Assembly: GCF_024129865.1 (NCBI RefSeq)
Contig: NZ_JAMYFE010000060.1
Location: forward strand, 1 to 64,000
Direction of reading: 5' to 3'
From: Stieleria tagensis
Lineage (GTDB): Bacteria > Planctomycetota > Planctomycetia > Pirellulales > Pirellulaceae
Length of the DNA: 64,000 nt
The notes under the pieces were generated by a model. The model worked only from the letters and a program-made list of their open reading frames with translations. It made no database searches and was not told the origin of the DNA. Every line of letters begins with the position of its first letter. Position 1 is the first letter of the stretch. Of the stretch, positions 26,845-35,189 are shown one piece after another. Both the position numbers and the translations under genes were made by a program.

Positions 26845-27249
26845 TCAGGGAGTGAGGGGGCGAATGGCACCGCGGGGCAGCTCGATTTTCTGTTGATCGT
26901 TGGCGGCGAACGGCTTCAACCGTAAATTGTTGCCGGCCGCTTTGGCGAACTTGGAATCAAGCATCCAGCCGCCATCGCCCTGCGATTGCAGCGCGACGAA
27001 ATATTCGGTTGGTTCGGGCGAAGGAATCTCCGCGAAGTGCGCGCGCCCGTCGCTGGCCGAGATCGCTTTTGCCAACACCGGGCCGGCCAAGGTTGCGTGC
27101 AAGCTCACTTCAACATCAGCTAGCGGATCGGATTGATACGAGACCGCGACACTGGGGCCGCTGGGTGCAGACCCTACTTCGTCGCCATCCACGCAACCAA
27201 CGACTGAAAAAATCGATGCGATCAAGCAAGCGCTGAAAGCAATTTTCAT
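26845..27249 (-). CDS. Small lipoprotein with a carboxypeptidase-regulatory-like domain
   Basis: 134 residues. The lipobox V-V-G-C puts the lipid Cys at 19. The mature part (VAVSYQSDPLADVEVSLHA, then AKAISASDGRAHFAEIP) has the strand pattern of the small Ig-like carboxypeptidase-regulatory/transthyretin fold that accompanies DUF1559 proteins in planctomycetes. The C-terminus is basic and polar. It lies 18 bases before the PQQ-propeller gene and is probably co-transcribed with it. The usual DUF1559 partner is missing here. Cell-envelope location is safe; function unknown. Confidence 0.75.
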   Translation of the reverse strand: MKIAFSACLIASIFSVVGCVDGDEVGSAPSGPSVAVSYQSDPLADVEVSLHATLAGPVLAKAISASDGRAHFAEIPSPEPTEYFVALQSQGDGGWMLDSKFAKAAGNNLRLKPFAANDQQKIELPRGAIRPLTP

Positions 27250-27518
27250 AGCGACACCTCAATCAATTTGCGATCATTGCGTGAGCAACGTCGGTGATTG
27301 AGTTCGCGATCGACCAGCAAATCAATGTTTGCGGTAGCGTCTACGCGATACATCTGATTTTGAGTGTTTGGGTTCATTTTGTTTTCTTTGTAGTGATTGA
27401 ATAGAGGAACGAAGTGCTGCGCTGAAAGACGCGCGCAGCTCTAGCCCTATGCCGCGTGATCCGCGAAATATGCATGTGATTGCCCTGCAGAAGCGAGAGC
27501 GTGACGCGAGCCGTTGGC

Positions 27519-27941
27519 TCAAGCGAACGAGGGCGGTCCGCGCGGAGCGGCGACGAGTTGAAATGTCGCAATGAGAGTCCGCGGCGGAAGCGACACATGC
27601 GGCAGAGTGAGCATTTGGACGCCGATCAAAACGTCAATTTCCCACGTCACGCCACTGGCAGAACCGAGAGACTGGCAGATCGAGCAAGTGCCATGATCGT
27701 GATGATCAGCCGGTTGTTCGCCCTCATGATTCGCTACATCAGATCCCGCTGGTTCATCGTGATGATGAAGGCATCCATGTTCGCAAGAACCGGCAGTGCC
27801 CGTTTGGAGCTCGTCGGTTTCGCCGACACAACTCGCGTCATTGCAGGACGCGACGTGCAACCAGGCTGGTGCGTGACCGAGAGCGGCAACGCAGCAAAGT
27901 ACGCCAAAGAGCAATGGTCGGAAGCGAGTGGGCACGAACAA
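27519..27941 (-). CDS. Small exported His/Cys-rich protein, paralogue 2 (DUF2946-like layout)
   Basis: 140 residues from a TTG at 27941 (FVPTRFRPLLFGVLCCVAAL follows). It has the same plan as paralogue 1: hydrophobic start ending in GHAPAWLHVASC, a middle with CEHGCLHHHDE and EQPADHHDHGTCSICQS, a hydrophobic C-terminal third, and an ending in APRGPPSFA. Identity to paralogue 1 is high around GHAPAWLHVA and the CxICQSL box and low elsewhere, so the duplication is old. The upstream element TTGGTCGGACC ends 30 bases before the start. It is divergent from paralogue 3 and may lead the minus-strand group. Confidence 0.65.
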   Translation of the reverse strand: MFVPTRFRPLLFGVLCCVAALGHAPAWLHVASCNDASCVGETDELQTGTAGSCEHGCLHHHDEPAGSDVANHEGEQPADHHDHGTCSICQSLGSASGVTWEIDVLIGVQMLTLPHVSLPPRTLIATFQLVAAPRGPPSFA

Positions 27942-27971
27942 AGTTCACTTGAAAGAAGTCGTTTGCAGTGT

Positions 27972-27982
27972 GGTCCGACCAA
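27972..27982 (-). promoter_or_regulatory. TTGGTCGGACC element upstream of paralogue 2
   Basis: Minus-strand TTGGTCGGACC followed by ACACTGCAAACG, similar to the bases after the paralogue 1 element (ATTTTGCAACTC). It lies in the divergent gap between paralogues 2 and 3, where each side has its own copy. Confidence 0.5.
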
Positions 27983-28159
27983 GGACAGACGATGAACACG
28001 ATACGATCTAGCCCCTCGATGGGTTCGTCAAGTGGCAAGGCCGTTTTTTGTTGGATGCCCCCGTCCCAGATAGAACATCGGGTCATGGCACCTCGATCCC
28101 CAGATACCGAACCATTTCGATTGACACTGCGTAGCGATCCAGTAACAATCAAACAATCC

Positions 28160-28170
28160 TTGGTCGGACC
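28160..28170 (+). promoter_or_regulatory. TTGGTCGGACC element upstream of paralogue 3
   Basis: Plus-strand TTGGTCGGACC followed by GTTGATTTTG. AATCAA at 28148-28153 and TTGATT at 28172-28177 form an outer inverted repeat around it. The likely start codon of paralogue 3 is 49 bases downstream. Confidence 0.5.
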
Positions 28171-28219
28171 GTTGATTTTGTCTTCACCTACTGGTGATGG
28201 CCCTTCTCGTGATTCAACG

Positions 28220-28630
28220 TTGGACACCGATCACTTGTTTTCGATTCGTAACCTGACGACTTACTTTGTCTTGACGGCATTGCTGTTTAGCAATGTTGCT
28301 GGCTGGGTTCACGTCGGCTGTGTTTCGGACAGTCATCAGGCGAACGCCGCTCAAGAAAATGGTGGGCATCGGTGCAGTTGCCACCACGACCATTGCAACA
28401 GTGGACCATCGCCGGCAGATCGAGAAACGCTGCCGATTGACGAGCATGACTCTGGTTCGTGCAGTATTTGCCAAAGCTTTTATGCATCGCGGAATGCCGT
28501 CGTTGCACGCGACGTTTCGATTACCTGGACGTCGGTGTTGGTGGCTCGACTGCGGGTTGTTTCGAGCAGCCTTCATCTTGAGCAAACCCGTCTGAGCGGA
28601 CTCTCGGTCCGAGGCCCACCGAACGCATAA
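28220..28630 (+). CDS. Small exported His/Cys-rich protein, paralogue 3 (DUF2946-like layout)
   Basis: From a TTG at 28220 the protein has 136 residues, close to its two paralogues (140 and 144). The frame is open further up to 27968, but that part covers the control element and lacks protein character. Hydrophobic start TTYFVLTALLFSNVAGWVHV, then HRCSCHHDHC, then DEHDSGSCSICQS, a hydrophobic C-terminal third, and a final RGPPNA. It keeps the C-S-I-C-Q-S and RGPP marks but has GWVHVGC in place of AWLHVA. It is the first gene of the plus-strand series that leads into DUF58. Probable extracytoplasmic metal-binding protein; inference. Confidence 0.6.
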   Translation: MDTDHLFSIRNLTTYFVLTALLFSNVAGWVHVGCVSDSHQANAAQENGGHRCSCHHDHCNSGPSPADRETLPIDEHDSGSCSICQSFYASRNAVVARDVSITWTSVLVARLRVVSSSLHLEQTRLSGLSVRGPPNA

Positions 28631-28683
28631 CGCGTTTTGTGTTGAAAAAGTCTCTCAGTCCTCGTACCGAAGGTGCGCTCCTC

Positions 28684-29889
28684 ATGGCTGTCGTCCATGC
28701 TGCGCCCACGGACCGAAGTCGGTTGTCACGCATGATGACGACGGATCTTTGTCATTGGGCAAACCGTTTTGTTTATTGGCTTCAAGAACCTGTCGGCTGG
28801 TTCGCGTTGGCAACCGCCGCTAGCGTGATGATTGGGCTGTACTTCAGTCCGATCGGCTGGGCGTTGGCTGCGTCGCTTGCTGCGATCATGGTCACCGGCA
28901 TGGCTTGGCCGTGGATCGCCGTCCATGTGACACAGTGTGCATTGCAACCCGAAACCATCGCGGTTCACGAGGACACGCCGTGCCAGATGATCATGAGCGT
29001 TCGCAATCGGGCACCGATTCCCGTCTGGGGCTTAACGATCCAAGGCTATTTGGATTGCGACATTTCCGGCAAAGCGACACCCACGGTCGGTCTCGCATGC
29101 GTCCCGCCACTTTGCACGGCAGATTACCGAATCAACGTGACGCCGGCGATGCGAGGCCACTATCCGGCCAACGAACCCCAAGTCGCCTGTTCGTTTCCGC
29201 TGGGGATCTGGACGGCGCGACGCTCGCTGAAAGAAATTCACCCCCTGACGGTCTGGCCCAAACTATTTCCAATTCATGGCGTTTTACCGATCGTCGGCTT
29301 CACCCCTGCTGACCAAGGCGAAGGCAGTCGTGGCGGTCGCAGCGGCGATTTTGTAGGCGTGCGTACATTTCGTCGCAGCGATTCGGCCAGGCATGTCAAT
29401 TGGATCGCGTCGGCGCGTTCGGAGACCCTGATCGTGACCGAACGAGGTGTCTCGCAATCGGTTGCGTTGGATGTTTTTGTTGACACAAAAAATCAATGCG
29501 GTCGTGAATCGTTGGCTCGGCAAATTCGAGTCACAGCGAGTATTCTGGCATCCCTTCACCAATCCCGCATCACAACGCAAGTTTGGATTGGTGACCGTCG
29601 TTTAACGTACAAGCACAATGCCCACGGACGCCGTCAAATGCTCGACGCTTTGGCGAGCGTTCCCGTCGATGGCAAATCCTGCGATCTGTATCAACCAGTC
29701 GGCTCGCACGCCAGCCTGGTAATCTCTCATGCGTCGTGTGGTTCCGTGCGTGTCTGCATTTCCAACCCGCGGAGCGGACGACGGGCGGGTGGCGTAAGTC
29801 GCCAGATCATCATCGGTCCGCGTGAAGACTTGGCCGCCGCCATCGCAACGCTTTGGACGGAGGTGCGTGATGGCCACGTGGCAGCTTGA
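28684..29889 (+). CDS. DUF58 family membrane protein
   Basis: 401 residues from the ATG at 28684 (in-frame alternatives at 28639 and 28732). Two close hydrophobic segments lie near 38-75 (WFALATAASVMIGLYFSP, LAASLAAIMVTGMAWPW), then an extracytoplasmic-style beta domain, then the DUF58 signature near 225-260: GEGSRGGRSGDFVGVRTFR and SDSARHVNWIASAR, followed by a von Willebrand-like A fold. DUF58 proteins are standard partners of MoxR ATPases and TgpA-type transglutaminases (known neighbourhood), as here. It begins about 50 bases after paralogue 3 and overlaps the next gene by 20 bases. Confidence 0.88.
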   Translation: MAVVHAAPTDRSRLSRMMTTDLCHWANRFVYWLQEPVGWFALATAASVMIGLYFSPIGWALAASLAAIMVTGMAWPWIAVHVTQCALQPETIAVHEDTPCQMIMSVRNRAPIPVWGLTIQGYLDCDISGKATPTVGLACVPPLCTADYRINVTPAMRGHYPANEPQVACSFPLGIWTARRSLKEIHPLTVWPKLFPIHGVLPIVGFTPADQGEGSRGGRSGDFVGVRTFRRSDSARHVNWIASARSETLIVTERGVSQSVALDVFVDTKNQCGRESLARQIRVTASILASLHQSRITTQVWIGDRRLTYKHNAHGRRQMLDALASVPVDGKSCDLYQPVGSHASLVISHASCGSVRVCISNPRSGRRAGGVSRQIIIGPREDLAAAIATLWTEVRDGHVAA

Positions 29890-32083
29890 ACGCAAGCCAA
29901 CCGAAGCGATCCTGTTAGCGGTGTTGTCGATCGTGGCAGTGGCGGCATTGCGGTTCCCAGTTGAAATGCAAACGCTGTTCATTGCGGAGATGTTCGCGAT
30001 CGCTGGCCTTGTCGCAACAAAATTCATAAAGACTTTCAAATACAGCTACATCTCGCTTGCCGCCCCCGTGACGCCGATCGTGTTCGCAATCATCGCACGA
30101 ACAATCGGGCGACCGATCGCGTTTGAGATGACGGTGCTCACCACGTTCGGTGCGGCGGCATTAGTGATGGCACTTGGATGCAATCGCACCCGAGCGATGT
30201 CGCTTGTCGCCTCCGGTTTTTTGACTCTGTTTGCGGTCACGATCTCCGACAACACCTCTGCAGTGCTACTGGCGATCACTTGGATGGCTGTATGCATTTG
30301 GCACCTGGTGGCCAATCATTGGGAACAGGTTGAACTGTGTTCCGCCGATCAAGTCCGTCGCGGATCAAGTGTTCGCCCTGTATCTGTATTCGTAGCAATC
30401 GCAGTTTGCATCGTCAGCGGGTGGGTGGTTCAAGACCGCTTTGGTGAATCAAAGCGGTTTGAGTTTGGGTTCATGCCAACCAGCGGCGGTTCACTGTGGT
30501 CGGATCCAGCGGCCCGTGGTGGTGTGGGAACCGGCGACGCGGCGATCGCCGCCAGGGATCACGCCGAGTCGTTCGGCGCGGTGGAGTCGGACTTGTTTCT
30601 TGAATCGACCGAGTCAACCTTGTTCGACATGTTCAGCGATTCAATCGGAGAACCGCAGAAGAAGACCAAGTGGGAACGCCGCCAAGGTTTAACGGCCGAC
30701 CGAGTTTTGGAGGCTCATCAAAAGACCGCAAAGAGCGAGAAAGGGGGCAGCTCGTTTTCGACCGATCGGATGCCGCCAAAAAAGCATTTGCACCTAAACG
30801 ACTCGGCTGAAAACGCTGTGGTCCAGTGGGCTGGACCGACGGGGATTCGTCTGGCGATGAATCGCTACGACACCTTCAACGGGGTTCAATGGACGAACGA
30901 GGCCGAACATCGCAATGAGAAATTAATTCGGCAGGAACTCGATGGAGCGGTTTGGTACTGCGACCCAGCGGCTAGACCGTTGGCAAAGTTATCGACGCAG
31001 GTGAATTTGCTGAAGGTGCTGCGATTGGATTCGACGCGGCTTCCGGTGCCGATGATGACGTCGGCGGTTCACATCAAAGACGTCGATCGACCAGACTTTT
31101 TTGCGATTGAAGACGACGGGTCCTTCTTTATGCCTGGGCGCGACAAGGTTCCTCAATTGACCGTCGTGAACATCGCCTCGGTCAACATCATGGAGGATGA
31201 ACTGTGGAAGAAACTGACACGTGACACTCTCTCTGAGAGGATGAAACAGGATCGACCGGAACTCTTGACGAGTTCCGCTATGCAATGGACCGCCGATCTT
31301 GATCACCCTTACGAAAAGCTGCAAGCGATCGTCTCACACCTCCGCACCGAATTCACCTTCGATCGCGAGGTCGCGCTGGGCGATGAGAATTCCCTTGCAG
31401 CATTCATGCGAACTCGTCGCGGGGGCGATCACTTATTCGCAACCACGGCGGCATTGATGGCCCGCGAAATCGGCCTGCAATCGAGGTTGGTCACCGGGTT
31501 TTACGTTCGTCCCTCGGCGATCGATGTCGCCGCTGGTCATACAAACATTTTGCCAGCCGACGTTCACGTTTGGACTGAGATCCGACTCAACGACGGGCGA
31601 TGGTTCGAGATCGAACCGACGCCGGGATATCGCGAACCGATCTACACACCGTCGACATGGTTGGTGGCGAAACAGTTTGCGGCGGCGAATTGGCCACAGG
31701 CCATCGGGATGACCGTGATCGCAGGACTGTTGTTCCTGACACGATTGTTTTGGATCGAACTCGGATTGACTTTGTTCTATCCCATCGGCTCGCTCGTTTG
31801 GCCCCGTGGCCGACTGACGCTCGCGATGCATGTATTGCAGACACGAGCGAAAGTAGCCGGTTGCCCTCGTCAGGCCGGCCGACCACAGCGAGATTGGTTG
31901 CTAGCGCTCACCGCCACCCAGGAATCGCTGCGAGAAACTGCGGGTCGTTTTTGCGATGCCGCCGACCGCGCCGCGTTCGCCGGAAACCATGACGTACCGC
32001 ACGATCACAATCTCTCCAAAGAACTATTGATGAACCTGAAGATACGAATCCTCCGACAACTCGCCACGGAGACGTCCCGATGA
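29870..32083 (+). CDS. TgpA-like membrane transglutaminase-fold protein lacking the catalytic Cys
   Basis: 737 residues from the ATG at 29870, which overlaps the DUF58 end. The first 180 residues or so contain several membrane helices, a further helix lies near 600 (GMTVIAGLLFLTRLFW), and the transglutaminase-like core lies at about 440-590. The family core reads G-x-C-x-x-F-A-T with a later H-A-W and D-P-T. Here it reads G-G-D-H-L-F-A-T with Asp520 in place of Cys, the His is kept (DVHVWTEI) and the Asp is Glu (IEPTPGY). So it is probably not a protease or transglutaminase but a binding or scaffold form. The position between DUF58 and MoxR supports the TgpA assignment. Confidence 0.82.
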   Translation: MATWQLERKPTEAILLAVLSIVAVAALRFPVEMQTLFIAEMFAIAGLVATKFIKTFKYSYISLAAPVTPIVFAIIARTIGRPIAFEMTVLTTFGAAALVMALGCNRTRAMSLVASGFLTLFAVTISDNTSAVLLAITWMAVCIWHLVANHWEQVELCSADQVRRGSSVRPVSVFVAIAVCIVSGWVVQDRFGESKRFEFGFMPTSGGSLWSDPAARGGVGTGDAAIAARDHAESFGAVESDLFLESTESTLFDMFSDSIGEPQKKTKWERRQGLTADRVLEAHQKTAKSEKGGSSFSTDRMPPKKHLHLNDSAENAVVQWAGPTGIRLAMNRYDTFNGVQWTNEAEHRNEKLIRQELDGAVWYCDPAARPLAKLSTQVNLLKVLRLDSTRLPVPMMTSAVHIKDVDRPDFFAIEDDGSFFMPGRDKVPQLTVVNIASVNIMEDELWKKLTRDTLSERMKQDRPELLTSSAMQWTADLDHPYEKLQAIVSHLRTEFTFDREVALGDENSLAAFMRTRRGGDHLFATTAALMAREIGLQSRLVTGFYVRPSAIDVAAGHTNILPADVHVWTEIRLNDGRWFEIEPTPGYREPIYTPSTWLVAKQFAAANWPQAIGMTVIAGLLFLTRLFWIELGLTLFYPIGSLVWPRGRLTLAMHVLQTRAKVAGCPRQAGRPQRDWLLALTATQESLRETAGRFCDAADRAAFAGNHDVPHDHNLSKELLMNLKIRILRQLATETSR

Positions 32084-33033
32084 CGATGCTTGATACAACA
32101 GAGGATATCGAGGTGTTTGACAAAACGCTCCATGGCCTGCGACGCCAACTCAACCGTGTGTTGCTGGGCAAGCACGACGCGATTGAATTGGTGATTGCAT
32201 GCCTGTTGGCGCATGGACATTTGTTACTGGACGATCTGCCGGGTACGGGCAAGACCACCCTGGCCAAGGCGATTGCGGCGTGCGTTGGTGGCAAGCTTGC
32301 TCGGGTGCAATGCACGCCCGACTTGTTGCCGTCGGACGTGACCGGGTTCAACTTGTTCAATCAGAAGACACGTGAGTTTGAATTTCACCATGGGCCAGTT
32401 TTCTCAGACGTACTATTAGCCGATGAACTCAACCGTACGACGCCGCGAACACAAAGTGCGTTGCTCGAGGCGATGGCGGAACGGCAGGTAACGATCGATG
32501 CGGTGCCCTACGATCTGCCGAAAACATTTTTTGTGATCGCGACGCAAAACCCGATTGATTCGCACGGGGCGTATCCCTTGCCCGAAGCGCAATTGGATCG
32601 ATTCACAATCAAATTGAAAATCGGCTATCCCGATCGCGAGTCTCAGATGGGCATCTTGGAAGCGGCATCGAGTGTGGAATCCGCAGGGGAAGCTCTTTCG
32701 CCTGTGCTATCGCTCGATGAACTTGCTCGGATTCAGGAGGCGGTGCATACGATCACGGTGCATCCACAGGTCCGTGCGTACTTGGTCGATTTGGTCCAAG
32801 CGACACAGGGTGATGCGGCAATTCAATTGGGAGTCAGCCCGCGTGGCATGCTGCTGTGGCAACGGATCGCTCAAGCGTGGGCGATGTTGCAAGGGCGTGA
32901 TTTTGTCACACCCAGCGATGTTGCTCACGTCGCCCGCCCGGTGTTGTCGGTTCGATTGTTGACAACGACCGATGACGTCGACGGCGTGATCGAGCGTTTA
33001 CTGGATACCGTTGCCGCACCGGAGTACCGATGA
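32080..33033 (+). CDS. MoxR-family AAA+ ATPase
   Basis: 317 residues; overlaps the preceding stop by four bases. Walker A is LPGTGKTTLAKA (about 51-62), Walker B VLLADELNRTTPRTQSALLEAM, sensor 1 FFVIATQNPIDSHGAYPLPEAQLDRF, with a C-terminal helical lid (VSPRGMLLWQRIAQAWAMLQGRDFVTPSDV). MoxR ATPases act as chaperones that mature or insert metal cofactors in partner proteins, often with DUF58/VWA proteins. It is cytosolic, presumably docking on the DUF58 protein. It overlaps the next gene by four bases, so translation is coupled through the operon. Confidence 0.95.
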   Translation: MTMLDTTEDIEVFDKTLHGLRRQLNRVLLGKHDAIELVIACLLAHGHLLLDDLPGTGKTTLAKAIAACVGGKLARVQCTPDLLPSDVTGFNLFNQKTREFEFHHGPVFSDVLLADELNRTTPRTQSALLEAMAERQVTIDAVPYDLPKTFFVIATQNPIDSHGAYPLPEAQLDRFTIKLKIGYPDRESQMGILEAASSVESAGEALSPVLSLDELARIQEAVHTITVHPQVRAYLVDLVQATQGDAAIQLGVSPRGMLLWQRIAQAWAMLQGRDFVTPSDVAHVARPVLSVRLLTTTDDVDGVIERLLDTVAAPEYR

Positions 33034-33530
33034 TGATCAAACATCCTGACAGTGAAAGGCGTCAAAAAGTTCGATCGCTCCCGTTCCTAGCTCTGCCGAA
33101 ACTTTTAATGAGTTCCGTGACGTTGATATCCCTTGTCCTGACCGGCTGTGGCCCTCAAGACAGCGCCCCCAAAACATCGCTCTTCGAAGACGACCACGCT
33201 GTCGCGAAACATCGTCCCGATGACTTGGCCGACGTCGCTGTGAAGTTGCGTGAGCGAATCGGTCGAGAAGACGCCAGCGAGCAAACAAAGCACGAGATCG
33301 AAGATCTCGTCAGTTGGACGGCGGAAATTGCCGCCGACACCAATCTTTCCGAATTCGATTGGTTGCCGTTGTACCATGCCAGCGAATCGCTTGCGAAAAA
33401 CCTGCGCTCGGTAGAGGGCACCCTGACTGACAAAAATCGCAAACAAATTGAATCGCATTGTGAGCTGGTGGATCAGACCGTCGGACAGATTCCAGAGCCA
33501 CATTCAAGCCTCGTGAAAGACCAACCATGA
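33030..33530 (+). CDS. Small lipoprotein of the MoxR operon
   Basis: 166 residues from 33030. Its start overlaps the MoxR stop and its end overlaps the permease start, so it belongs to the operon. A basic N-terminal stretch is followed by a signal with lipobox L-T-G-C (Cys at 40); an internal ATG at 33108 would give a shorter signal. The mature part is about 125 residues, acidic and helical (KLRERIGREDASEQTKHEIEDLVSWTAEIAAD). I recognise no family. Its place between a MoxR ATPase and a permease suggests a periplasmic helper of the permease; inference. Confidence 0.7.
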   Translation: MMIKHPDSERRQKVRSLPFLALPKLLMSSVTLISLVLTGCGPQDSAPKTSLFEDDHAVAKHRPDDLADVAVKLRERIGREDASEQTKHEIEDLVSWTAEIAADTNLSEFDWLPLYHASESLAKNLRSVEGTLTDKNRKQIESHCELVDQTVGQIPEPHSSLVKDQP

Positions 33531-35125
33531 ACCAATCCGTTTCGGTAATGCTGGTCGGCGGATTGATTCGCGTTCTGCAAGGATTTGCGCAAGCCGCACC
33601 GACCTTGTTGGTCGGACTGTTGATCGCGTCAGTCCTGCGGTACTACCTGGGCTGCCCCGGCACGCGACGATTGTTCGGCGGTGATCGCTGGCGTTCATTG
33701 CCCCAATCGTGGCTGGTCGGCATGCTGTTGCCGGTTTGTTCGATTGGTGTGTTGCCGATTCTGTTTGAGATGCGACGCGCGAAAGTCAAACCCGGTGCCA
33801 TGTCGGCGTTTGCGCTGTCCGCTCCCTTGTTCAATCCATTGTCGTTGCTCTACGGGCTGACGCTCAGCCGCCCGTTGGTCATCATTCTGTTCGCTCTGGG
33901 ATCACTAGTCATCGTGACGGCGCTCGGACTTTTCTGGGACAGGTTTGCACCGTCCAATGAACCTACGACGCGAGGCGACGGTGGGGAAGACCTGAAATCC
34001 GATCATCTGATCGGACTTCGCCGCGTCTTTGCCACGATCGTTCACTTTACACGCGAAACCACCGGCGTCACGATGCTGGTCACGCTCGTTGCACTGTCGG
34101 GACTGGCCGTCCTCGCTGCGGTATTGCCGTACGGCGCCATGCAACACTCCGTCGAACGAGACGACTGGTGGGCACCGTTGAAAATGTTATTTGTTGCCGT
34201 GCCGGTCTATGCCACTCCGATGTTGGCGATGAGCCAAATGGGCATGATGTTCCAGCATGCTAATTCGCCCGGTGCTTCCTTCACATTGCTGATCCTAGGC
34301 GCTGGCATGAACTTGGCCACGCCCCTCTGGTTCGCACGTCACTACGGATGGAAAGCGGCGTCGATGTGGGTGGCGTCGTTGTTAGTGATCGTGCTGGGGT
34401 TGTCCTATGCGATCAACAAACCGCTGGTGCCTCCCGGCGTCGAGCCTGCCGGTCACACGCACGCGTTCGATATATACGCCAACCCGTTGTCGACGTATCA
34501 CCAACTGAATGCGGCCACGGTGCTCGAAATGGTCTCCAAGGAGATTGACATCAGCGTTCTCGCTTCATTGATCGCACTGGCGACCGCCGCGTTTTTAGGT
34601 TTGGTGTTTCGTGGGCTGAATCTCAATGAAGCATCGCTCGTCGCCGGTGCCAAGGCGAGTTCGTTCGCTTCATCGCTGCAATCGACCGACAGCGAACCAC
34701 GGCGAGGCCTGGATGTCCTTGTGCCGCCCGGCGTGATTGGCGCAACCATCCTGGCCGGCCTGTTCGCGTTGAGTGTTGTCGCCTGCTATGCCTATTACCC
34801 GCCACCGGACGAGTGCCTGGAAGAAATCAGGACGGCGCGGGCGGAATGTTTATCCGCGGCAAACAGTGGCCAAGTCGACCACGCGTTGTATTGGTTGCCG
34901 ATTTGGGATGACTGGAGTCGACGGTTGGAAGTCGGCACGTTTCTGCGAACCGGCCAACTGCGTCCCTACCAACGCGTGCAAGGTTATTTGATCCGTAAAA
35001 AGCTTGAGTTGCTTGAGCATGAACTGGAACATGATCCGCACGAACCGGAGGAAACGCGGCGGGTTGTAAGGGATATCCTGGCGACAAATTCTCGCTGGGT
35101 TCGCTCATTCCACCCCACAGACTAA
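33527..35125 (+). CDS. Predicted permease of the PF03773 (DUF318/ArsP-like) superfamily with a C-terminal extension
   Basis: 532 residues with about ten membrane helices. The first bundle carries GMLLPVCSIGVLPILFEMRR followed by VKPGAMSAFALSAPLFNPLSLLYG. This matches the C-S-x-G-x-x-P and A-P-x-x-N-P motifs of PF03773 permeases, of which ArsP exports organoarsenicals. A second half-repeat (ATPMLAMSQMGMMFQHANSPG, GAGMNLATPLWF) completes the fold. After helix 10 (about 405-425) come about 105 residues of hydrophilic sequence (PPPDECLEEIRTARAE ...), unusual for the family. Cargo is unknown; the His/Cys-rich proteins and lipoprotein nearby fit metal or metalloid transport. Confidence 0.75.
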   Translation: MNQSVSVMLVGGLIRVLQGFAQAAPTLLVGLLIASVLRYYLGCPGTRRLFGGDRWRSLPQSWLVGMLLPVCSIGVLPILFEMRRAKVKPGAMSAFALSAPLFNPLSLLYGLTLSRPLVIILFALGSLVIVTALGLFWDRFAPSNEPTTRGDGGEDLKSDHLIGLRRVFATIVHFTRETTGVTMLVTLVALSGLAVLAAVLPYGAMQHSVERDDWWAPLKMLFVAVPVYATPMLAMSQMGMMFQHANSPGASFTLLILGAGMNLATPLWFARHYGWKAASMWVASLLVIVLGLSYAINKPLVPPGVEPAGHTHAFDIYANPLSTYHQLNAATVLEMVSKEIDISVLASLIALATAAFLGLVFRGLNLNEASLVAGAKASSFASSLQSTDSEPRRGLDVLVPPGVIGATILAGLFALSVVACYAYYPPPDECLEEIRTARAECLSAANSGQVDHALYWLPIWDDWSRRLEVGTFLRTGQLRPYQRVQGYLIRKKLELLEHELEHDPHEPEETRRVVRDILATNSRWVRSFHPTD

Positions 35126-35158
35126 CAATCGCGGCCCACCGTGATTACAATTCTTGGT

Positions 35159-35167
35159 GGTCGGACC
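35159..35167 (+). promoter_or_regulatory. GGTCGGACC element upstream of the first DUF1559 gene
   Basis: TTGGTGGTCGGACC contains the 9-bp core GGTCGGACC and is followed by GGACGACTGCACCC, again with a TGCA soon after, as at the elements of paralogues 1 and 2. It ends 22 bases before the ATG at 35190. Confidence 0.4.
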
Positions 35168-35189
35168 GGACGACTGCACCCTTTTGCGG

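Noticed and set aside
33608-33618. TTGGTCGGACT in the permease gene, one base off the shared element
   Set aside because: Inside a conserved coding stretch and mismatched; likely chance.
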